Positions 11,525-23,882 of a stretch of 64,000 nucleotides of DNA are shown here, one piece after another. Numbering within the stretch: the stretch's first letter is position 1; every line of letters starts with the position of its first letter. The stretch lies in NCBI GenBank assembly GCA_018524725.1, contig JAEUWP010000599.1:62001-126000 (forward strand), read 5' to 3'. A model generated the notes under the pieces. The model saw only the letters and a list, made by a program, of their open reading frames with translations, made no database searches and was not told the DNA's origin. Both the position numbers and the translations under genes were made by a program. Source of the stretch: Podaxis mareebaensis (taxonomy: Eukaryota; Basidiomycota; Agaricomycetes; Agaricales; Agaricaceae).

Positions 11525-12914
11525 CAGCCAGCGCTAGCGGCGACATGTACCATCGCTCGTTGTGAGGATAGCGCCTCCTTGTATGCTGAGGAGGTGTGGA
11601 ACTATTGTATCAGTATAGATGCAGGTGTCGTGCATTTTTCCGTCTGGTCCCCGGTATTCACCAAAAGGGTGATCGTTCAGTCGTGCACGAGCGGAATATC
11701 GGATAAATCATTTGGCCTTCTCACCACATCAAACAAATCAAATGGCCACGTATGAGCGTCCCTCCTGACGTGAGAGAAGTAATGGAAGTCATTCGCGTGC
11801 CACAGGCTATAAGGCAAACGGCAAGACTGAACATTACTCGTGGAAACAACCTACAGTCCCCCGGAAGCCATCGCACGAGCCGCCGATATTCGGGCTAGCC
11901 AGGCCTGACATGGGACAGGGGGTGCAATAGTCGTGTGAGCTTGTTCATAGCGACAAATTGAGGATCTCTGATCTCGATCGCTGATCGGCAACTTATCAGC
12001 AGTGATGAACATGTACGGTGTCGAATTTGGAAAATAGCCTTGAAGAGAATCCACATTCTAGTCTTGGGAGATTGAATTAGGGTGTCTTTTGTCTACTAGA
12101 GGAAATATAAATAAGTTAGTACCGAGTTGTCTGCTTTTAGTCCTCTTGGCGTTGAACTGAAGGAGCTACCAGGATTTCAATTTCGGAAACAATCAAGTAT
12201 CATAGACTTCCAAGCCAGCTAATGTGAATGCGTTGGGCGCGAGCGGCGGTGTCATGAAGGTCCTAATGTCCGACGAAATTCTTCGGAATTGATCACGACA
12301 CTAGGTCAGTGAAGGTGTGAGTAGAAGTGGTCGCCTCACTATTATGGCTTCCTTATCTAAATTCTATCGACTTTCCCTCCGCCGACTACAGAGATACGCT
12401 GGGTTTTGCGTGTGTGTGGCGGGGTGTCTAACCTCGCACGTGCAACGGAGAGGACTCCGACATGGCGTAAAGAATGGAGAACACAACCTCTCTGCCCTAA
12501 GGCGCTGGTGGGCGGAAATAACACTGCGACAAAGGATGATACGCCAATCGCCGCCCCCATGGCTCCCATGAGACAAAAACTTAGCCTGATGTCGGAACTA
12601 ACGTTAGCCCCAAGAATGTCCAAGTCCGACGGCAGTGCTGGGTTTGAGTTCCGACTCGGTGAGTCGGGAAACTATTTATTGCCCGATTTCTCGAAAATGA
12701 CTGCAACGGGTGTGCTTTGACGGCATAACCATTGCGTGGGAGCATAGTATCGTCGGGTTGATCATTTTCAGCACCTATATCAAGATTGTGGTATGCGCTT
12801 GGAGATCGCTTATTTGAACGACGCGGGACCTATACGTACAACTATATCGCCTGGCCAGAAAGGACTTTGGTTAGATGGGAGTTATTTCCCTTTTTGAAAA
12901 TGTCTGTCTTGAGT
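11525..12914. other. intergenic region between SURF4 and ENP2
   Basis: Divergent spacer with no supportable gene. A minus-strand open frame at 12357-12623 has a short hydrophobic stretch, but it lacks a family match and overlaps an equally long plus-strand frame, so it is not called. Confidence 0.45.
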
Positions 12915-12920
12915 CACGTG
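12915..12920. promoter_or_regulatory. E-box (AGTCACGTG) upstream of ENP2
   Basis: CACGTG in the context AGTCACGTGG lies 158 bp upstream of the ENP2/NOL10 start codon. Its context and distance are similar to those of the MUTYH E-box. Function is inferred. Confidence 0.35.
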
Positions 12921-13077
12921 GATTGCATCCCATGACACCAAAGGAAAAATTGGCAATGGATGTACATATTCTGACCTAATCTTTCTTCTAAGCACCCCTC
13001 ATTCTCTTATCTAGTTCTGGTGGCTTTCTTAGGGCCAAGGTTGTTGTTAACCTTGCATCCCGCTGTATCTCTCGAAA

Positions 13078-15629
13078 ATGGCTGCTGAGTATTCCAATGT
13101 CAAGGTGTATACAGTCAACGGTGCAACCGCTGGATCTTCATCATCACTCCCAGACTGGTTGACGCGGAAACGAGCCGTCGCAGGGAAGGGAAAAAGGGCC
13201 GTCCGAGAGCGTGTGGAGGGCACACTTGAGCTAATTCAGGGCTTCGAATTTCCTGAAGCCAGCAACCGAATCAAAACGACTCGGGACGGACACCATGTCA
13301 TCGCTACTGGGACCTACAAACCTCAAATGAGAGTCTGGGACCTCGACCAACTTACCCTCAAATTTGAACGTCACTCTGACGCCGAAAACGTTGATTTTGT
13401 TGTGCGTGAGTTGTTTCTGCTTCTCCCCTGCACCAACATGGGAGTTGTGTTTATCATGCTGAGGAAAGCTCCTTGAATCTTATAGATCTTATCTGACGAT
13501 TGGACAAAATCAATACACCTACAAAACGACCGTAGCGTCGAACTTCATACACAAAGTGGTTTTCACTACCGAACTCGGATTCCTCGCTTTGGTCGCTCAT
13601 TAGCCTACCACTTCCCATCCTGCGACGCCTACTTTTCGGCCTCCGGAAATGAAATATACCGGCTCAACCTCGATCAAGGACGATTCATGAACCCGCTCAT
13701 CCTGGAAGATAACCTGGATGGGGAAATCGCCGGTGTGAACGTTATTGATATTAATCCAGCCCACCAACTTCTGGGTTTTGGTATCGATGGAAATGGAACG
13801 GTACAATTCTGGGATTCGCGCTCGAGAACGACTGTTGGGACTTTGCGGTTACCGAAGCAGAGACTACTCTCTTCGACGGGTGTGGATTCGGACGGCGTGC
13901 TGAGTGTGACGGCGATTGCGTCGAGGCCAGATGGGCTGTCGTATGCTGTTGGTACGAATACCGGCCACACACTACTTTACGATATTCGTGCTGCTCGGCC
14001 GTATGCTCTCAAGGATCAGGGCTACGGGTTGCCGATCAAGAAGGTTATTTGGATCGAGGGAGGAAGCAGGATGGCCGGTGATGGGATGGTACTTAGCGCG
14101 GATAAGAAAGTAGTTAAAGTATGGGATAGGAACCAGGTGCGTCGTTACAACCTCGTGTTCACTATTAATCCTGACAACCTGCCCAGCCCTCGAAAAACTT
14201 TGTGTCAATAACACCTGCTAACGATCTAAATGACATCCATCATGTTCCGGGAAGCGGTCTACTCATGACCGCCAACGAAGGCATCCAGATGGCAACGTAC
14301 TATATTCCCCAACTTGGTCCTGCGCCTCGTTGGGCCAGCTTCCTTGAAAACATCACTGAGGAGATGGAAGACCAAACCACACGTTCCGTCTACGAGGACT
14401 ATAAATTCGTTGAGCGGAATGAACTCAGAACGTATGTCCTACTTCACTCGACCTTCTTGACCAACACGGAGCCTAACATTTCGGGTGCAATACAGATTGG
14501 GTTTGGACCACCTTATTGGTACACCCATGCTTAAACCATACATGCATGGCTATTTCATCTCCCTCAAACTCTATGACGCCGCGCGTGTTATCGCCAATCC
14601 TTTCGCATATGCAGAACACCGTGAAAAACTCGTCCGCGAGAAGATGGAGAAGCTCGCTGAGACACGTATCCGTAGCAAAAAGGATGTTGGGGTCAAAGTT
14701 AACAAGGCACTCGCGGAGAAGATCCTTAAAGAGGAAGAGAGGGCGAAGAAACGTGAAGAGAGGAAGAAGGCTAGGAAGGCTGCAGCTGAAACTGGGGGAA
14801 CTGCTGGAGAAGACGTGGATATGGAGGATGCAGGAGGAAAAGAGGCCGCAAAGAAGCCCAATTTGCTCAACGATCCCCGTTTCGCAAAAGTGTTCGAGGA
14901 TCCCGAGTTTGCAATTGACGAGAATAGCCGGGAGTATGCTTTACTCAATCCTTCGGCTGTTGCGCAGAGGAAGGCGAGGACTGCGGTGGAGAGTGAAGAG
15001 GAGGAAAGTGATAAGATGTCGTCAGATGGACTTGGGGAGAGTGACAGTGAAAGTGGGAGTGGCAGCGAAGATGGTGATTCCTCTTCGGAAGACAGCAGTG
15101 ATGCTGGAGGTGCGTTGCGTAGACCCTTGAGCTTCTTCCGTTATTGATCCCTTATTTTGCAGAGCTTCAACCTCATGCCCACCTGGCACAGAGGGGCGGC
15201 CGTGAAAAACCGCGTGCGCGGGTGCCGAAGGTTAACCTCATACCAATGCGCCCCAAAGAAGGTGCACGCGGCGTGGACAAAAACGCTTCCTTTGGCCAGC
15301 GCATGCACAGCTCTTCACATGAACTCAAATCCAAGAAGGATCGTACTGGTGACGTCGTCCGACAAACCGAGGATGGTGGTATGGAAATTAGTTGGACGCC
15401 TTCGGCATCGTCCACTAGAGACGAGCCTGAGCAGGACCACTCAGGAAGGAAGAAAGGTGGAAAAGGCAAGGAGGCTAAGCGGAAGGGTGTCGAGGCCTTT
15501 GGCGCAGGTATGGAGAGGGGCGGCGTGGAGGAAGTGGATATTAGTGAGGCGGAGAGGAAAGGAAGGACTCAGCGGAGAAAGGGCATTCGCAGTGGAAGCA
15601 AGAACGTATTCAGGAGTTTGGCGTCATGA
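13078..15629 (+). CDS. ENP2: ribosome biogenesis WD40 protein Enp2/NOL10
   Basis: Nucleolar protein of the small-subunit processome (pre-18S rRNA maturation). It starts MAAEYSNVKVYTVNGATAG at 13078 just after a pyrimidine-rich leader. Typical family segments follow: LPDWLTRKRAV, IQGFEFPEASNRIKTTRDG, ATGTYKPQMRVWDLDQLTLK, then beta-propeller repeats (VQFWDSRSRTTVGTLRLP, GHTLLYDIRAARPYALKDQ, VVKVWDRNQ). Next come ENITEEMEDQTTRSVYEDY, MLKPYMHGYFISLKLYDAAR and a Lys/Glu-rich coiled coil. The NUC153 motif is LNDPRFAKVFEDPEFAIDEN. An acidic Ser-rich segment and a basic C-terminus end at VFRSLAS-stop. Introns lie near 13405-13485, 14135-14185, 14430-14495 and 15105-15165. Its stop is only 61 bp from the stop of the convergent dehydrogenase. 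Confidence 0.96.
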
Positions 15630-15690
15630 AGTGCAGGACTCCGGTATATTACTTATACATGGGGTAGTAAGCATTGTGTACGATCTGTCG

Positions 15691-17307
15691 TCAGTCTTGT
15701 GTTGCCTTTACTATGACCTTTACGGCTTCCTTGCTATTCATCTTATCCAGCGCCTTTTGGAAGTCCTTGATCGGGAATACGTCCGTCACCTGGCATTCGG
15801 AGTGAGGTGCAATCTTGTTTGTATCCAGAATTACTTACAATTCCCTTCACGTTCACTTTGCCGCTATCCAGATAAGCGATTGCCCGGGGGAAGCAGTTCG
15901 TTTGTGCAAAAGATCCGATAATCTATCGAGTGATATGAGCATTACATGGTATGAGAGAACTTATTCAACCCACTCTAATTTCATCTCCGAAGATCTTGGC
16001 GGGTGACCAGTGTACTTGAGCAGAGTTGGCGTAAACCCCATAGATCATCAGTGTTCCTCCCCTACGGACGTAGTTGATGGCTTCAGTCGCAATCTTCTCT
16101 GAGCCGGTAGCTTCAACCTGCAAGCGAATAGAACGATTGTAATATTAGCGCAAGGTGCCATAGAGCGGAAGCTAACCAACCGACCACAACATCAAATCCA
16201 AATGGATAATCCTCCTTAAGCTGTTTCCATTGCTGGCCTGGATTGTCCCGATCCAATTCAACCACAACGTCACCCGCATTTATGTCCTTTGCGATTTGTG
16301 TCTTGATGCTCTTGTTAGCAGCGATAACTACTTTTGAAGCTCCGTTCAGTTTAAGAAGCTGAGCGAGTATGAGACCTATTGTGACGACAGAGATGCCATC
16401 TCAGTTCGTTATGGACTGCGGGTACATAAAAAAATACCTGTGGGTCCGGCGCCAATGACTAAGGCCTCTGCCCCGACAGGTGCTTGTAACTTATCGACCC
16501 CGTGGACGGCACAAGCGGCCGGTTCGACTAATGTAGCCTCTTGATCTGTAAGATTTTGGATCTTGAAGACTTTGTGACTGCGACTACAAATTGGGCCGCT
16601 GTGGTTGAACGGGAGGATACTTCCGTTAGGCAACAAATGCTCACGAAACAACGTATTCTGCGAAACCACCAGGCAAGGTTACACCCAAACCGTCGAAATT
16701 TTGGCACATGATCCTTTGACCGCGGACACAGAAGAAACAACGTCCGCATTCCTGGGATCCGGACGCCCTGGTTCAGCAGAGCATGAGATTGTGGGGTGGG
16801 GAGCCTTACCAGGATGGTGGGATCTATAACGACCCGGTCCCCTACGGCCAGGTTAATTACTTCTGCGCCTATTTTAGCGACCACTCCGACGATTTCATGG
16901 CCAGGAATAAGCTGGATAGCAAATTTAGTGAGTTTGGAGGATGCCGTGCTTTCTCAAAACAGAGACTCACCGGAAATTTGCCCAGGAAATCACCCTTTAA
17001 GGGTCCGATTAGAGCTCAAGATAACCAAGGAGAGAATTGGTTGACGGGTACCCACTTCCGCAAGGTGGTGGTCCGTACCACAAACACCACAGTAAGTAAC
17101 TGATCAAAGGCGAGCTGAGTTCGTTGAAAGATTCGAACCACGATCGGCTCACATACCCTTTACAAGGACCTGGTCTGGGGAGGTTAACTTCGGAATATCC
17201 GTTTTTACGATCTCAAGTTGGTGAGGCTATCAGTGTGCCTATCAGTCGTGTGAATGGATCATTGAAAACATGAGAGAACATACCGCATGCCACAAAGCAG
17301 CCTCCAT
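15691..17307 (-). CDS. zinc-dependent medium-chain dehydrogenase (polyol/D-arabitol dehydrogenase-like)
   Basis: Likely NAD(P)-dependent oxidation of a polyol or secondary alcohol in the cytosol. The start at 17305-17307 gives MEAALWHA, then an intron. Later exons read [20 protein letters not shown] and CGVCGTDHH (catalytic-zinc Cys region). Then come [17 protein letters not shown] with the GHE motif and [13 protein letters not shown]. The structural-zinc lobe is complete: [15 protein letters not shown] has four Cys in C-x2-C-x2-C-x7-C spacing. The nucleotide fold is [14 protein letters not shown], followed by [38 protein letters not shown] and a C-terminus ending KVIVKATQD. These features fit sorbitol/arabitol/threonine dehydrogenase-type MDR enzymes. 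The substrate cannot be read from sequence, and D-arabitol is only the best guess for a fungus. Many short introns make exon borders approximate. It is convergent with ENP2. Confidence 0.88.
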
Positions 17308-17712
17308 GATTCAAAGGGTAAGACTGGGGTGATTGTCATGTTATCGGGGCTACGTTGTTAGGATTATATGTTCTCGCTTCCCGGAGAACAGTCAGCAAAT
17401 GTGCCCACATGTGCGGTCCGCAGAAGGCAAGCCACATCATTGCATCATAGGTCAGGGGGTTCCGGGCTCCGGTATAAAGATTCAACTACAGATCGTGGTA
17501 TTACTACTGCCCTGATATGCGCCAGAACACGGGAACTTGTCGAAGCCTTTGTGTGTACGTGAGACACAGCGGAAACGGGAGAGAAACGGAAATGGACGTA
17601 TGAGATGGTGGTGTGCAATGCAAAACACAAGCCTTGCAGGGTGTAGGTTTGAAGTGTGGAAGCGAGTAAGAACCGTAGCCCCAGGATCTCAGGAGGGAAA
17701 ACGAGGTAAAGC

Positions 17713-17725
17713 AAAAAAAAAAAAA
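17713..17725 (-). terminator. RNA polymerase III terminator of tRNA-Thr
   Basis: A run of 13 T on the minus strand begins 5 nt downstream of the tRNA 3' end, as expected for Pol III termination. Confidence 0.85.
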
Positions 17726-17730
17726 GGAAA

Positions 17731-17830
17731 TTCCTTCTAGCCGACTCGAACGACTGACCTCGTCATAGGATAAACCGGGGTTAATCTCGGTTTTACTAGT
17801 GACGCGCTCTACCAACTGAGCTAAGAAGGA
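17731..17830 (-). tRNA. tRNA-Thr (anticodon AGT) with intron
   Basis: Read on the minus strand, the acceptor stem TCCTTCT/AGAAGGA pairs fully. The D arm is GCTC...GAGC. The anticodon stem CGTCA/TGACG pairs fully around the loop C-T-AGT-A-A. An intron of about 27 nt interrupts after position 37. The T arm AGTCG-TTCGAGT-CGGCT has one T-G wobble. The intron contains AAACCG and CGGTTT, which can pair with each other. A 13-T terminator follows. The anticodon AGT decodes threonine ACU/ACC after A-to-I editing. Confidence 0.94.
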
Positions 17831-17982
17831 GTTAATAATTCACGTTTTGCATAAAAACAGTACTTGAATATGTGGGCGATGATCGAGTCAATTATCTTTT
17901 TGGGCTATCATTCTTTCGGAGGCTTCGGCTTCGCCAATGATGAAATTGCGAGCTCGTTCTTTCCGCTTTTTCAGCCCCGACC

Positions 17983-20900
17983 ATGACTGAACGCCTCGCA
18001 AGAGTTGTTTCCAGATTGCAAAACTTACCTTCTATATCTCTTCCAACAGACTATCCCCGGCCAACTGGAGGCAACAGACTCATTGAAGCCGTCCATGTCG
18101 CTGAACTCTCTGGACAAACGGCGACAAGTCTTATGAGACTTGCCCTTTATACCGAAGACGAGGATGGAGATGACGATGATGAGGGTTCTCAGATCCAGCA
18201 ACCCTCAGCTTTTCATTTGCTCTTGGCTGCCTTCGTCGTGCTCCTTCATCGTTACACCGGGGACACTGATATCGTGATTGGATCATCGTCCGCGACGGCT
18301 CGCGATCCTCTGGTGCTTCGCCTCTCTGTAGATCCTTCAGATCCCTTTTGGGCCATTGTTCGCCGGGTGCAACAAATGGAGACGGAGGCAGAATCTGACG
18401 CCGTTCCCTTCGAGGAATTGACGCGCGCTTTAGCCAAGGGAGAGGACGGACTGGAAGCGCCCATATTCCGTGTTCGCTTCTTTGATGAGACTGACGAACC
18501 AAAAGATAATTTCATCAGGTCTACCAACCTTACCTCAGACCTCACGATATTCGTTACAAGACCTCCTGCCACTACCCGAACTGCCCTTGCTCCCCGAATT
18601 TCCCTTCGAATCGTCTATAACTCCCTTCTCTTCTCGCAAACCCGCATCCCGCTCATCATTGATCAATTGTCCGTTCTTCTCCGCAAAGTCTCCTTGAATC
18701 CGCTGGCCACCGTTGGATCCGTGCCGTTACTTACACCATCTCAAAAATCTATCCTCCCCGATGCAACTGCTGACCTCGACTGGTGTGGATGGAAAGGTGC
18801 TATCACTGATGTGTTCTCACATAATGCTCGCACGCGCCCCGATCGGCCCTGTGTTGTCCAAAGCATACCCGCTCCTTCGCTTGATGAACCACAAACGACT
18901 ATCACTTATACTTATGGTCAAATTCGACGCGCCGCTAATATTCTCGCTCACCACCTTATTGCTGGAGGGGTGCAGAGAGAAGAGGTGGTCATAGTTTACG
19001 CTCATCGTAGCGTTGATCTCGTTGTTGCTGTAATGGCTGTCCTCAAGGCTGGAGCCACCTTCTCTGTTATTGGTACGTCATGATCATGTTGGACCCGAGA
19101 GTTTCTGACACCGCTACAGATCCTGCCTATCCCGCAAGTCGGCAGACAATCTATCTCCAAGTCGCACAACCACGTGGTCTCGTCATCTTGAAGGGCGCTG
19201 GTCAAATCAGCCCAACTGTCCGAGACTTCCTTTCATCTGAACTCAAGATTCGTGTCGAGGTGCCCGCATTGGAGATCTTGCCTGATGGTACTCTGCAAGG
19301 AGGAATCAACCCCGAGGGTGTGGACGTTTTGGCTAAGCAAGTGCACCTTGCCGATGTCGATCCAAATGTCATCCTTGGACCCGATAGTGTGGGCACTTTA
19401 TCCTTCACTAGTGGTAGCACTGGTATCCCCAAGGGCGTTAAGGGCCGTCACTATAGCTTGACGCATTTCTTCCCGTGGATGGGGCAGCGGTTCGGTCTTA
19501 GTGAGAACTCTAAGTTCACCATGCTCAGTGGTATCGCACATGATCCCATCCAGCGTGACAGTCAGTAGCTCAAAAATTATGTGTATAACCTTCGGGGAAA
19601 CTGACCTATCGTTCCTAGTGTTTACTCCTCTTTTCTTTGGGGCCCAGCTACATGTGCCTACTGCCGACGATATCGGTACTCCTGGACGCCTGGCTGAATG
19701 GATGGCCAATAGTGAGGTTACTGTGACACACCTTACTCCTGCCATGGGTCAACTCCTTTCGGCCCAGGCTACGCGCCAGATTCCCGCTCTTCGGAACGCA
19801 TTCTTTGTCGGCGATATTCTCACCAAACGAGACTGTCTGCGCCTCCAGTCCCTTGCCGCCAATGTTCGTATCATCAACATGTACGGCACGACGGAAACTC
19901 AGCGTGCTGTTTCTTACTTCGCCATTCCCCCTCTTTCCGAAGACTCCAGTTTCCTTGCTACCCAAAAGGACATTATGCCTGCAGGCCAAGGCATGATTGA
20001 CGTCCAACTGCTCGTCGTCAACCGCAACGACAGGAACGTTCCTTGTGCCGTTGGGGAGGTTGGTGAAATTTACGTGCGGTCCGGAGGTTTGGCCGAAGGT
20101 TATCTTGACCCGGCCGCAACCGCTGAAAAATTCGTGACGAACTGGTTCTCAAGCGATGCTCCTCCGAGACACGATACGATCCTTCATCCGGTTCACGGTC
20201 TCGCTGGTCCAGAAGCTTTGTACTGGAAAGGGATTCGCGATCGCATGTATCGATCGGGTGATCTTGGTCGATACTTGCCCGATGGTACTGTGGAATGTAC
20301 TGGTCGTGCGGATGATCAGGTCAAAATCCGCGGTTTCCGCATCGAACTGGGCGAGATCGACACCCATCTCAGTCAGCACCCGCTTGTCCGCGAAAATGTT
20401 ACGTTGGTTAGGAGAGATAAAGATGAGGAGAAGATCCTTATTAGTTATTTCGTGCCACTCGAAGGGCCTAGTTTGGACGGATTCGCCAGTGAAGCACCGG
20501 AGGATGAAGATAGCAAGAGTTTGGTGGCTGGTATGAAACGATACAGGCGCCTTATCAAGAACATCCGCGAGTATCTTAAGACTAAGTTACCAAGCTACAG
20601 TGTTCCCACAAGTTCGTTTCCTCTCAAACTCAATGATCGATCCGATTACTGACTTCTTTGCTAGTCATTGTTCCCCTCAAGCGCATGCCCCTCAACCCGA
20701 ACGGTAAAATTGATAAACCCGCTCTTCCATTCCCGGATACCGCACAGGCATCTCATGTGGCAACATCCTCACAAACTGCGAACCCCACGGAGCAAAAGAT
20801 GCAGAGCATCTGGGCAAGCATTCTTCCAAACCCACCCAGCCCCATTCCGCTCGATGAAAGTTTCTTCGATTTGGGCGGCCACTCAATTCTCGCCACTCGT

Positions 20901-22542
20901 TTAATCTTCGAGATACGTAAGGTGTTCGTCGTAAATGCACCCTTGGGTTTAATTTTCGAACAACCTACACTCGCGGGACTCGTCGCCGCTGTCGAGTCGC
21001 TTAGGAACGCTGATTTGGGTTTGGCGTACCAAGAACCTACACCCTCTAGTGCGGTGCATGGTCAGCTTTTGGCTGCACCGGGGGATGAAGCTCTGAAGAA
21101 GGCGACGATGGCACCTCTCGAATATGGTCAAGATTATATTAATTTACTCGGGAAATTGAAACCTTCGTACATGCCGCTTCCATCTGATTTTCATGACCAT
21201 CCCATTACCGTGTTCTTGACCGGTGCGACAGGATTTTTGGGAGCATTCGTATTGAAAGATTTGCTTTCGAGGGAGGAGAGGGTTAAGAAGGTTGTTTGCT
21301 TGGTGAGAGGTTCCGATCAGGAGAAGGCTCTTGCTCGATTGAGGGAGGGTTCAACTGATCGCGGTGTTTGGGATGAGAAGTGGGTGCAGGACGGAAGGCT
21401 TGAAGTCGTCACTGGTGACCTCGGACTTGAGTCGTTCGGGCTAAACAAGGATACATGGGACAGAGTTGCGGCGGAGGCTGATGTAGTTCTCCATAATGGT
21501 GCCCTCGTGAGTTTTCAACGTAATTTTTGTACGGAGCGTCGCTTAGCTGCTCAAATCAGGTTCACTGGGTGTACCCTTACGAGCGCCTGAGAGCACCAAA
21601 CGTGCTTGCAACACTTACAGCTATAGATTTGGCCTCAACTGGCAAGCCCAAATCGCTTGTCTTTGTTAGCTCAACATCCGCCATCGATACCGAGCACTAC
21701 GTCAACCTCTCCGAAAATCTTGCCCGGGCACGCTCGGGACTCCGGGGCATTCCAGAAAATGATGACCTCGAGGGCGCCAAGACAAACCTCAAGACCGGTT
21801 ACGGCCAGACCAAGTGGGTATCCGAGAAGCTGTTGTTTGAGGCTGGGAAGAGAGGCCTGAGTGGTCACATCGTCCGTCCCGGTTATGTTGTTGGTGACTC
21901 CGAGACTGCTGGTGAGTGTAATTCTTTCATAACTTCCCATGCACAAGGTTTACGCTTTCTCCCCAAGTCACTAACACCGACGACTTCATCTGGCGCATGG
22001 TCAAGGGATGCATCCAACTTGGATTGGTCCCCAACATTAATAACACCATCAACATGGTACCTGTCGACCACGTCGCGCTTTGTACCTCTCTGGCTGCCGT
22101 CTCTCCTTTACCGAATGCTGCTTTGAGCGTCCTCCACGTCCAAGCCCAACCCCTTCCTACCTTCAACTCCATGCTTTCCGCGCTTGTCAAGTACGGTTTC
22201 CCGACTGAGTCTTGCGAGTACCTTGTCTGGCGTCGCAAGCTTGAGCAACACGTTATGGAAGCTCAGGATAACGCTTTGTTCCCGCTCCTACACTTCGTGC
22301 TAGACGATTTGCCAACGAGTACCAAGGCCGCGGAATTGAATGATTCAAATACCGCCAGGTTGTTGGAACAGCATAAGGGTACGATGATCAAGACGGTAGA
22401 TGATGATCTTATGGGGCTGTATCTCGCTTGGTTAATTGGCGCCGAGTTCCTCCCTCAACCCTCGTTGCCAATGCCAGAGAGGCAACTGCCTAAGTTGGCG
22501 AATGCCGGCGCAATCAAAGCCGCTGGGCGCAGTGGTGTATAA
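17983..22542 (+). CDS. lys2: L-2-aminoadipate reductase Lys2 (NRPS-like A-PCP-reductase)
   Basis: Reduces alpha-aminoadipate to its semialdehyde in the fungal lysine pathway, using ATP, phosphopantetheine and NADPH. My model has six exons with introns at 19073-19119, 19561-19618, 20612-20664, 21507-21559 and 21912-21967, and gives 1430 aa, close to the usual length. An N-terminal condensation-like region comes first. The adenylation domain has [20 protein letters not shown], then [31 protein letters not shown] and [17 protein letters not shown]. The carrier domain carries [14 protein letters not shown], with the Ser that takes phosphopantetheine. The reductase domain has [15 protein letters not shown] (NADPH fold) and [13 protein letters not shown] (catalytic Tyr-x3-Lys). 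The C-terminus ends AAGRSGV. Everything needed for activity is intact. Its 3' end is duplicated downstream in broken form (25530-26012). Activation needs a phosphopantetheinyl transferase, not present in this window. Confidence 0.97.
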
Positions 22543-22697
22543 AACAACAGGGTTTCGCTTTCTGAAACTTCAAAAGAAGCTGACGATAGCTGTGTTATAA
22601 TCGTATTCAACAGGACCTAGACAGAAAATACTTTCTTCGTTTCACCGCTTGTACAGAATGAAGTTACGGGATATAATGGAAGCATGGTATTTACTCC

Positions 22698-23882
22698 TCA
22701 AACCATTATGGTCTTCGACCTCAAGGTTGAACTCGGTGACACGACACCTCCCCTGTGTTTCCCAAAAATGTAGTTCAAGATAGCAGCCAACCGGAGGCCA
22801 CCCTTCGCCAGCTGTTGCTCCAAGAGCATGCGCGCCTCGATCGGGCCCATATAATCTGCGTTGTTGATTTCGTACAGCATTCCCTCATGGTCTGGGGGAG
22901 TGCATTGGTGGGAAACGGGGTAGGTGGAAGGGTCTTGTTCGAGCGCTTTTGGCCAGATAAGTTCACATAAGAGTTCGTGGGTAGGGACAGCCCAGTGGTA
23001 AGGACAGATGGATCCAGTGTCTGGAGGAACGGACTCATCCCCAGTTCTTCGGGCGATCCATCCGGAGAAAAAGAAGTCGCGGAGCGTTTTCCAGACGCTT
23101 TTGGTCGAGGTAGAGTGGTGGACCGCAGTGGTCTGTGAAAGTGGGCAGGAAATCCAATCCGATACTTCGTGAGCCCATCTGCCCTCTATGCCTTCCCAAA
23201 TGATGCGACGAACATAAGGGTCATAAACGGACCCGCGGAGGCTCTTTTCAACTTTGGAAAGGGGAAGAGGACGAGAGTAGTTCGCTGGAACCCTGGCAAT
23301 AGCTTGCTCTGGAAGATCGTCATCCCAAGAGGAATGCAAGTTGGTCTTGCGCCCGTTGAAACAGACTGTGGCTTGATTCCCGCCCCTCAAACGACCAGTC
23401 ATATGAAGTGGCATATGCATATCGCCGAGGAAATGAACGATGAATTTGAGCGCTTCTTCAGCGAGTTCGGGACCCTGCTGATTATCCACCCAGTCAACGA
23501 GTATTTGCGATGTATTGTGAACACCAGCAAGGACGTTGATTCTGGGCGTCCCCGCCCAACCGTTGGGGCCGGGGAAGACACAGGCATTAGGCGGTTGGTC
23601 ATCGACGGCACCGACGAAGTGGAGAGGCGCTGACCAAAGCATCTGCCTCTTGTTCGTGTCGGCCCAGTTAGCGATTGAAGCGAGGTGACACGATGTGGAG
23701 TCGAAATTGGGAGAAAGGATTTGACAAAGGTTTGCAAGAGCGGCAGGTTCCGTGTAGATTTGGGCTATCGTCGCAACAATTTCATGTCCTTCGGGTCCCC
23801 AGCCATGAGCGTTTGTGATCAGACTCGCGAGGCTCAAGACGAATGCGGGGAGCAAAGCAAAAGGACGCGTTTTGAAGTACAT
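22698..23882 (-). CDS. secreted S1/P1-type zinc nuclease
   Basis: Single-strand-specific nuclease and nucleotidase family with a three-zinc site; intronless. An in-frame ATG exists at 23966. I prefer the second Met at 23882, because it directly starts a signal peptide (KTRPFALLPAFVLSLASL) ending near AHG. Cleavage there would leave Trp as the mature N-terminus, which is a zinc ligand in this family. Other ligands are visible in order: GHE, NWAD, APLHF, VHFLGDMHMPLH and NLHSSWDDDL. The protein is 394 aa from this start, or 422 aa from the upstream Met. It lies tail-to-tail with lys2, with 155 bp between stops. Potential N-glycosylation sites (NTS, NYS) fit secretion. A decayed paralogue lies at 26162-27590. 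A role in extracellular nucleic-acid or phosphate scavenging is inferred. Confidence 0.95.
   Translation of the reverse strand: MYFKTRPFALLPAFVLSLASLITNAHGWGPEGHEIVATIAQIYTEPAALANLCQILSPNFDSTSCHLASIANWADTNKRQMLWSAPLHFVGAVDDQPPNACVFPGPNGWAGTPRINVLAGVHNTSQILVDWVDNQQGPELAEEALKFIVHFLGDMHMPLHMTGRLRGGNQATVCFNGRKTNLHSSWDDDLPEQAIARVPANYSRPLPLSKVEKSLRGSVYDPYVRRIIWEGIEGRWAHEVSDWISCPLSQTTAVHHSTSTKSVWKTLRDFFFSGWIARRTGDESVPPDTGSICPYHWAVPTHELLCELIWPKALEQDPSTYPVSHQCTPPDHEGMLYEINNADYMGPIEARMLLEQQLAKGGLRLAAILNYIFGKHRGGVVSPSSTLRSKTIMV

Noticed and set aside
12357..12720. Overlapping open frames on both strands, one with a hydrophobic stretch
   Set aside because: They mirror each other, have no splice-supported extension and match no family; probably chance in GC-balanced DNA.
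14571..14948. Minus-strand hydrophobic, Ser/Ala-rich open frame
   Set aside because: It is the antisense shadow of the Lys/Glu-rich coiled coil of ENP2.
17125..17145. TTCGAACC motif resembling a tRNA T loop
   Set aside because: It lies inside an intron of the dehydrogenase gene with no pairing arms around it.
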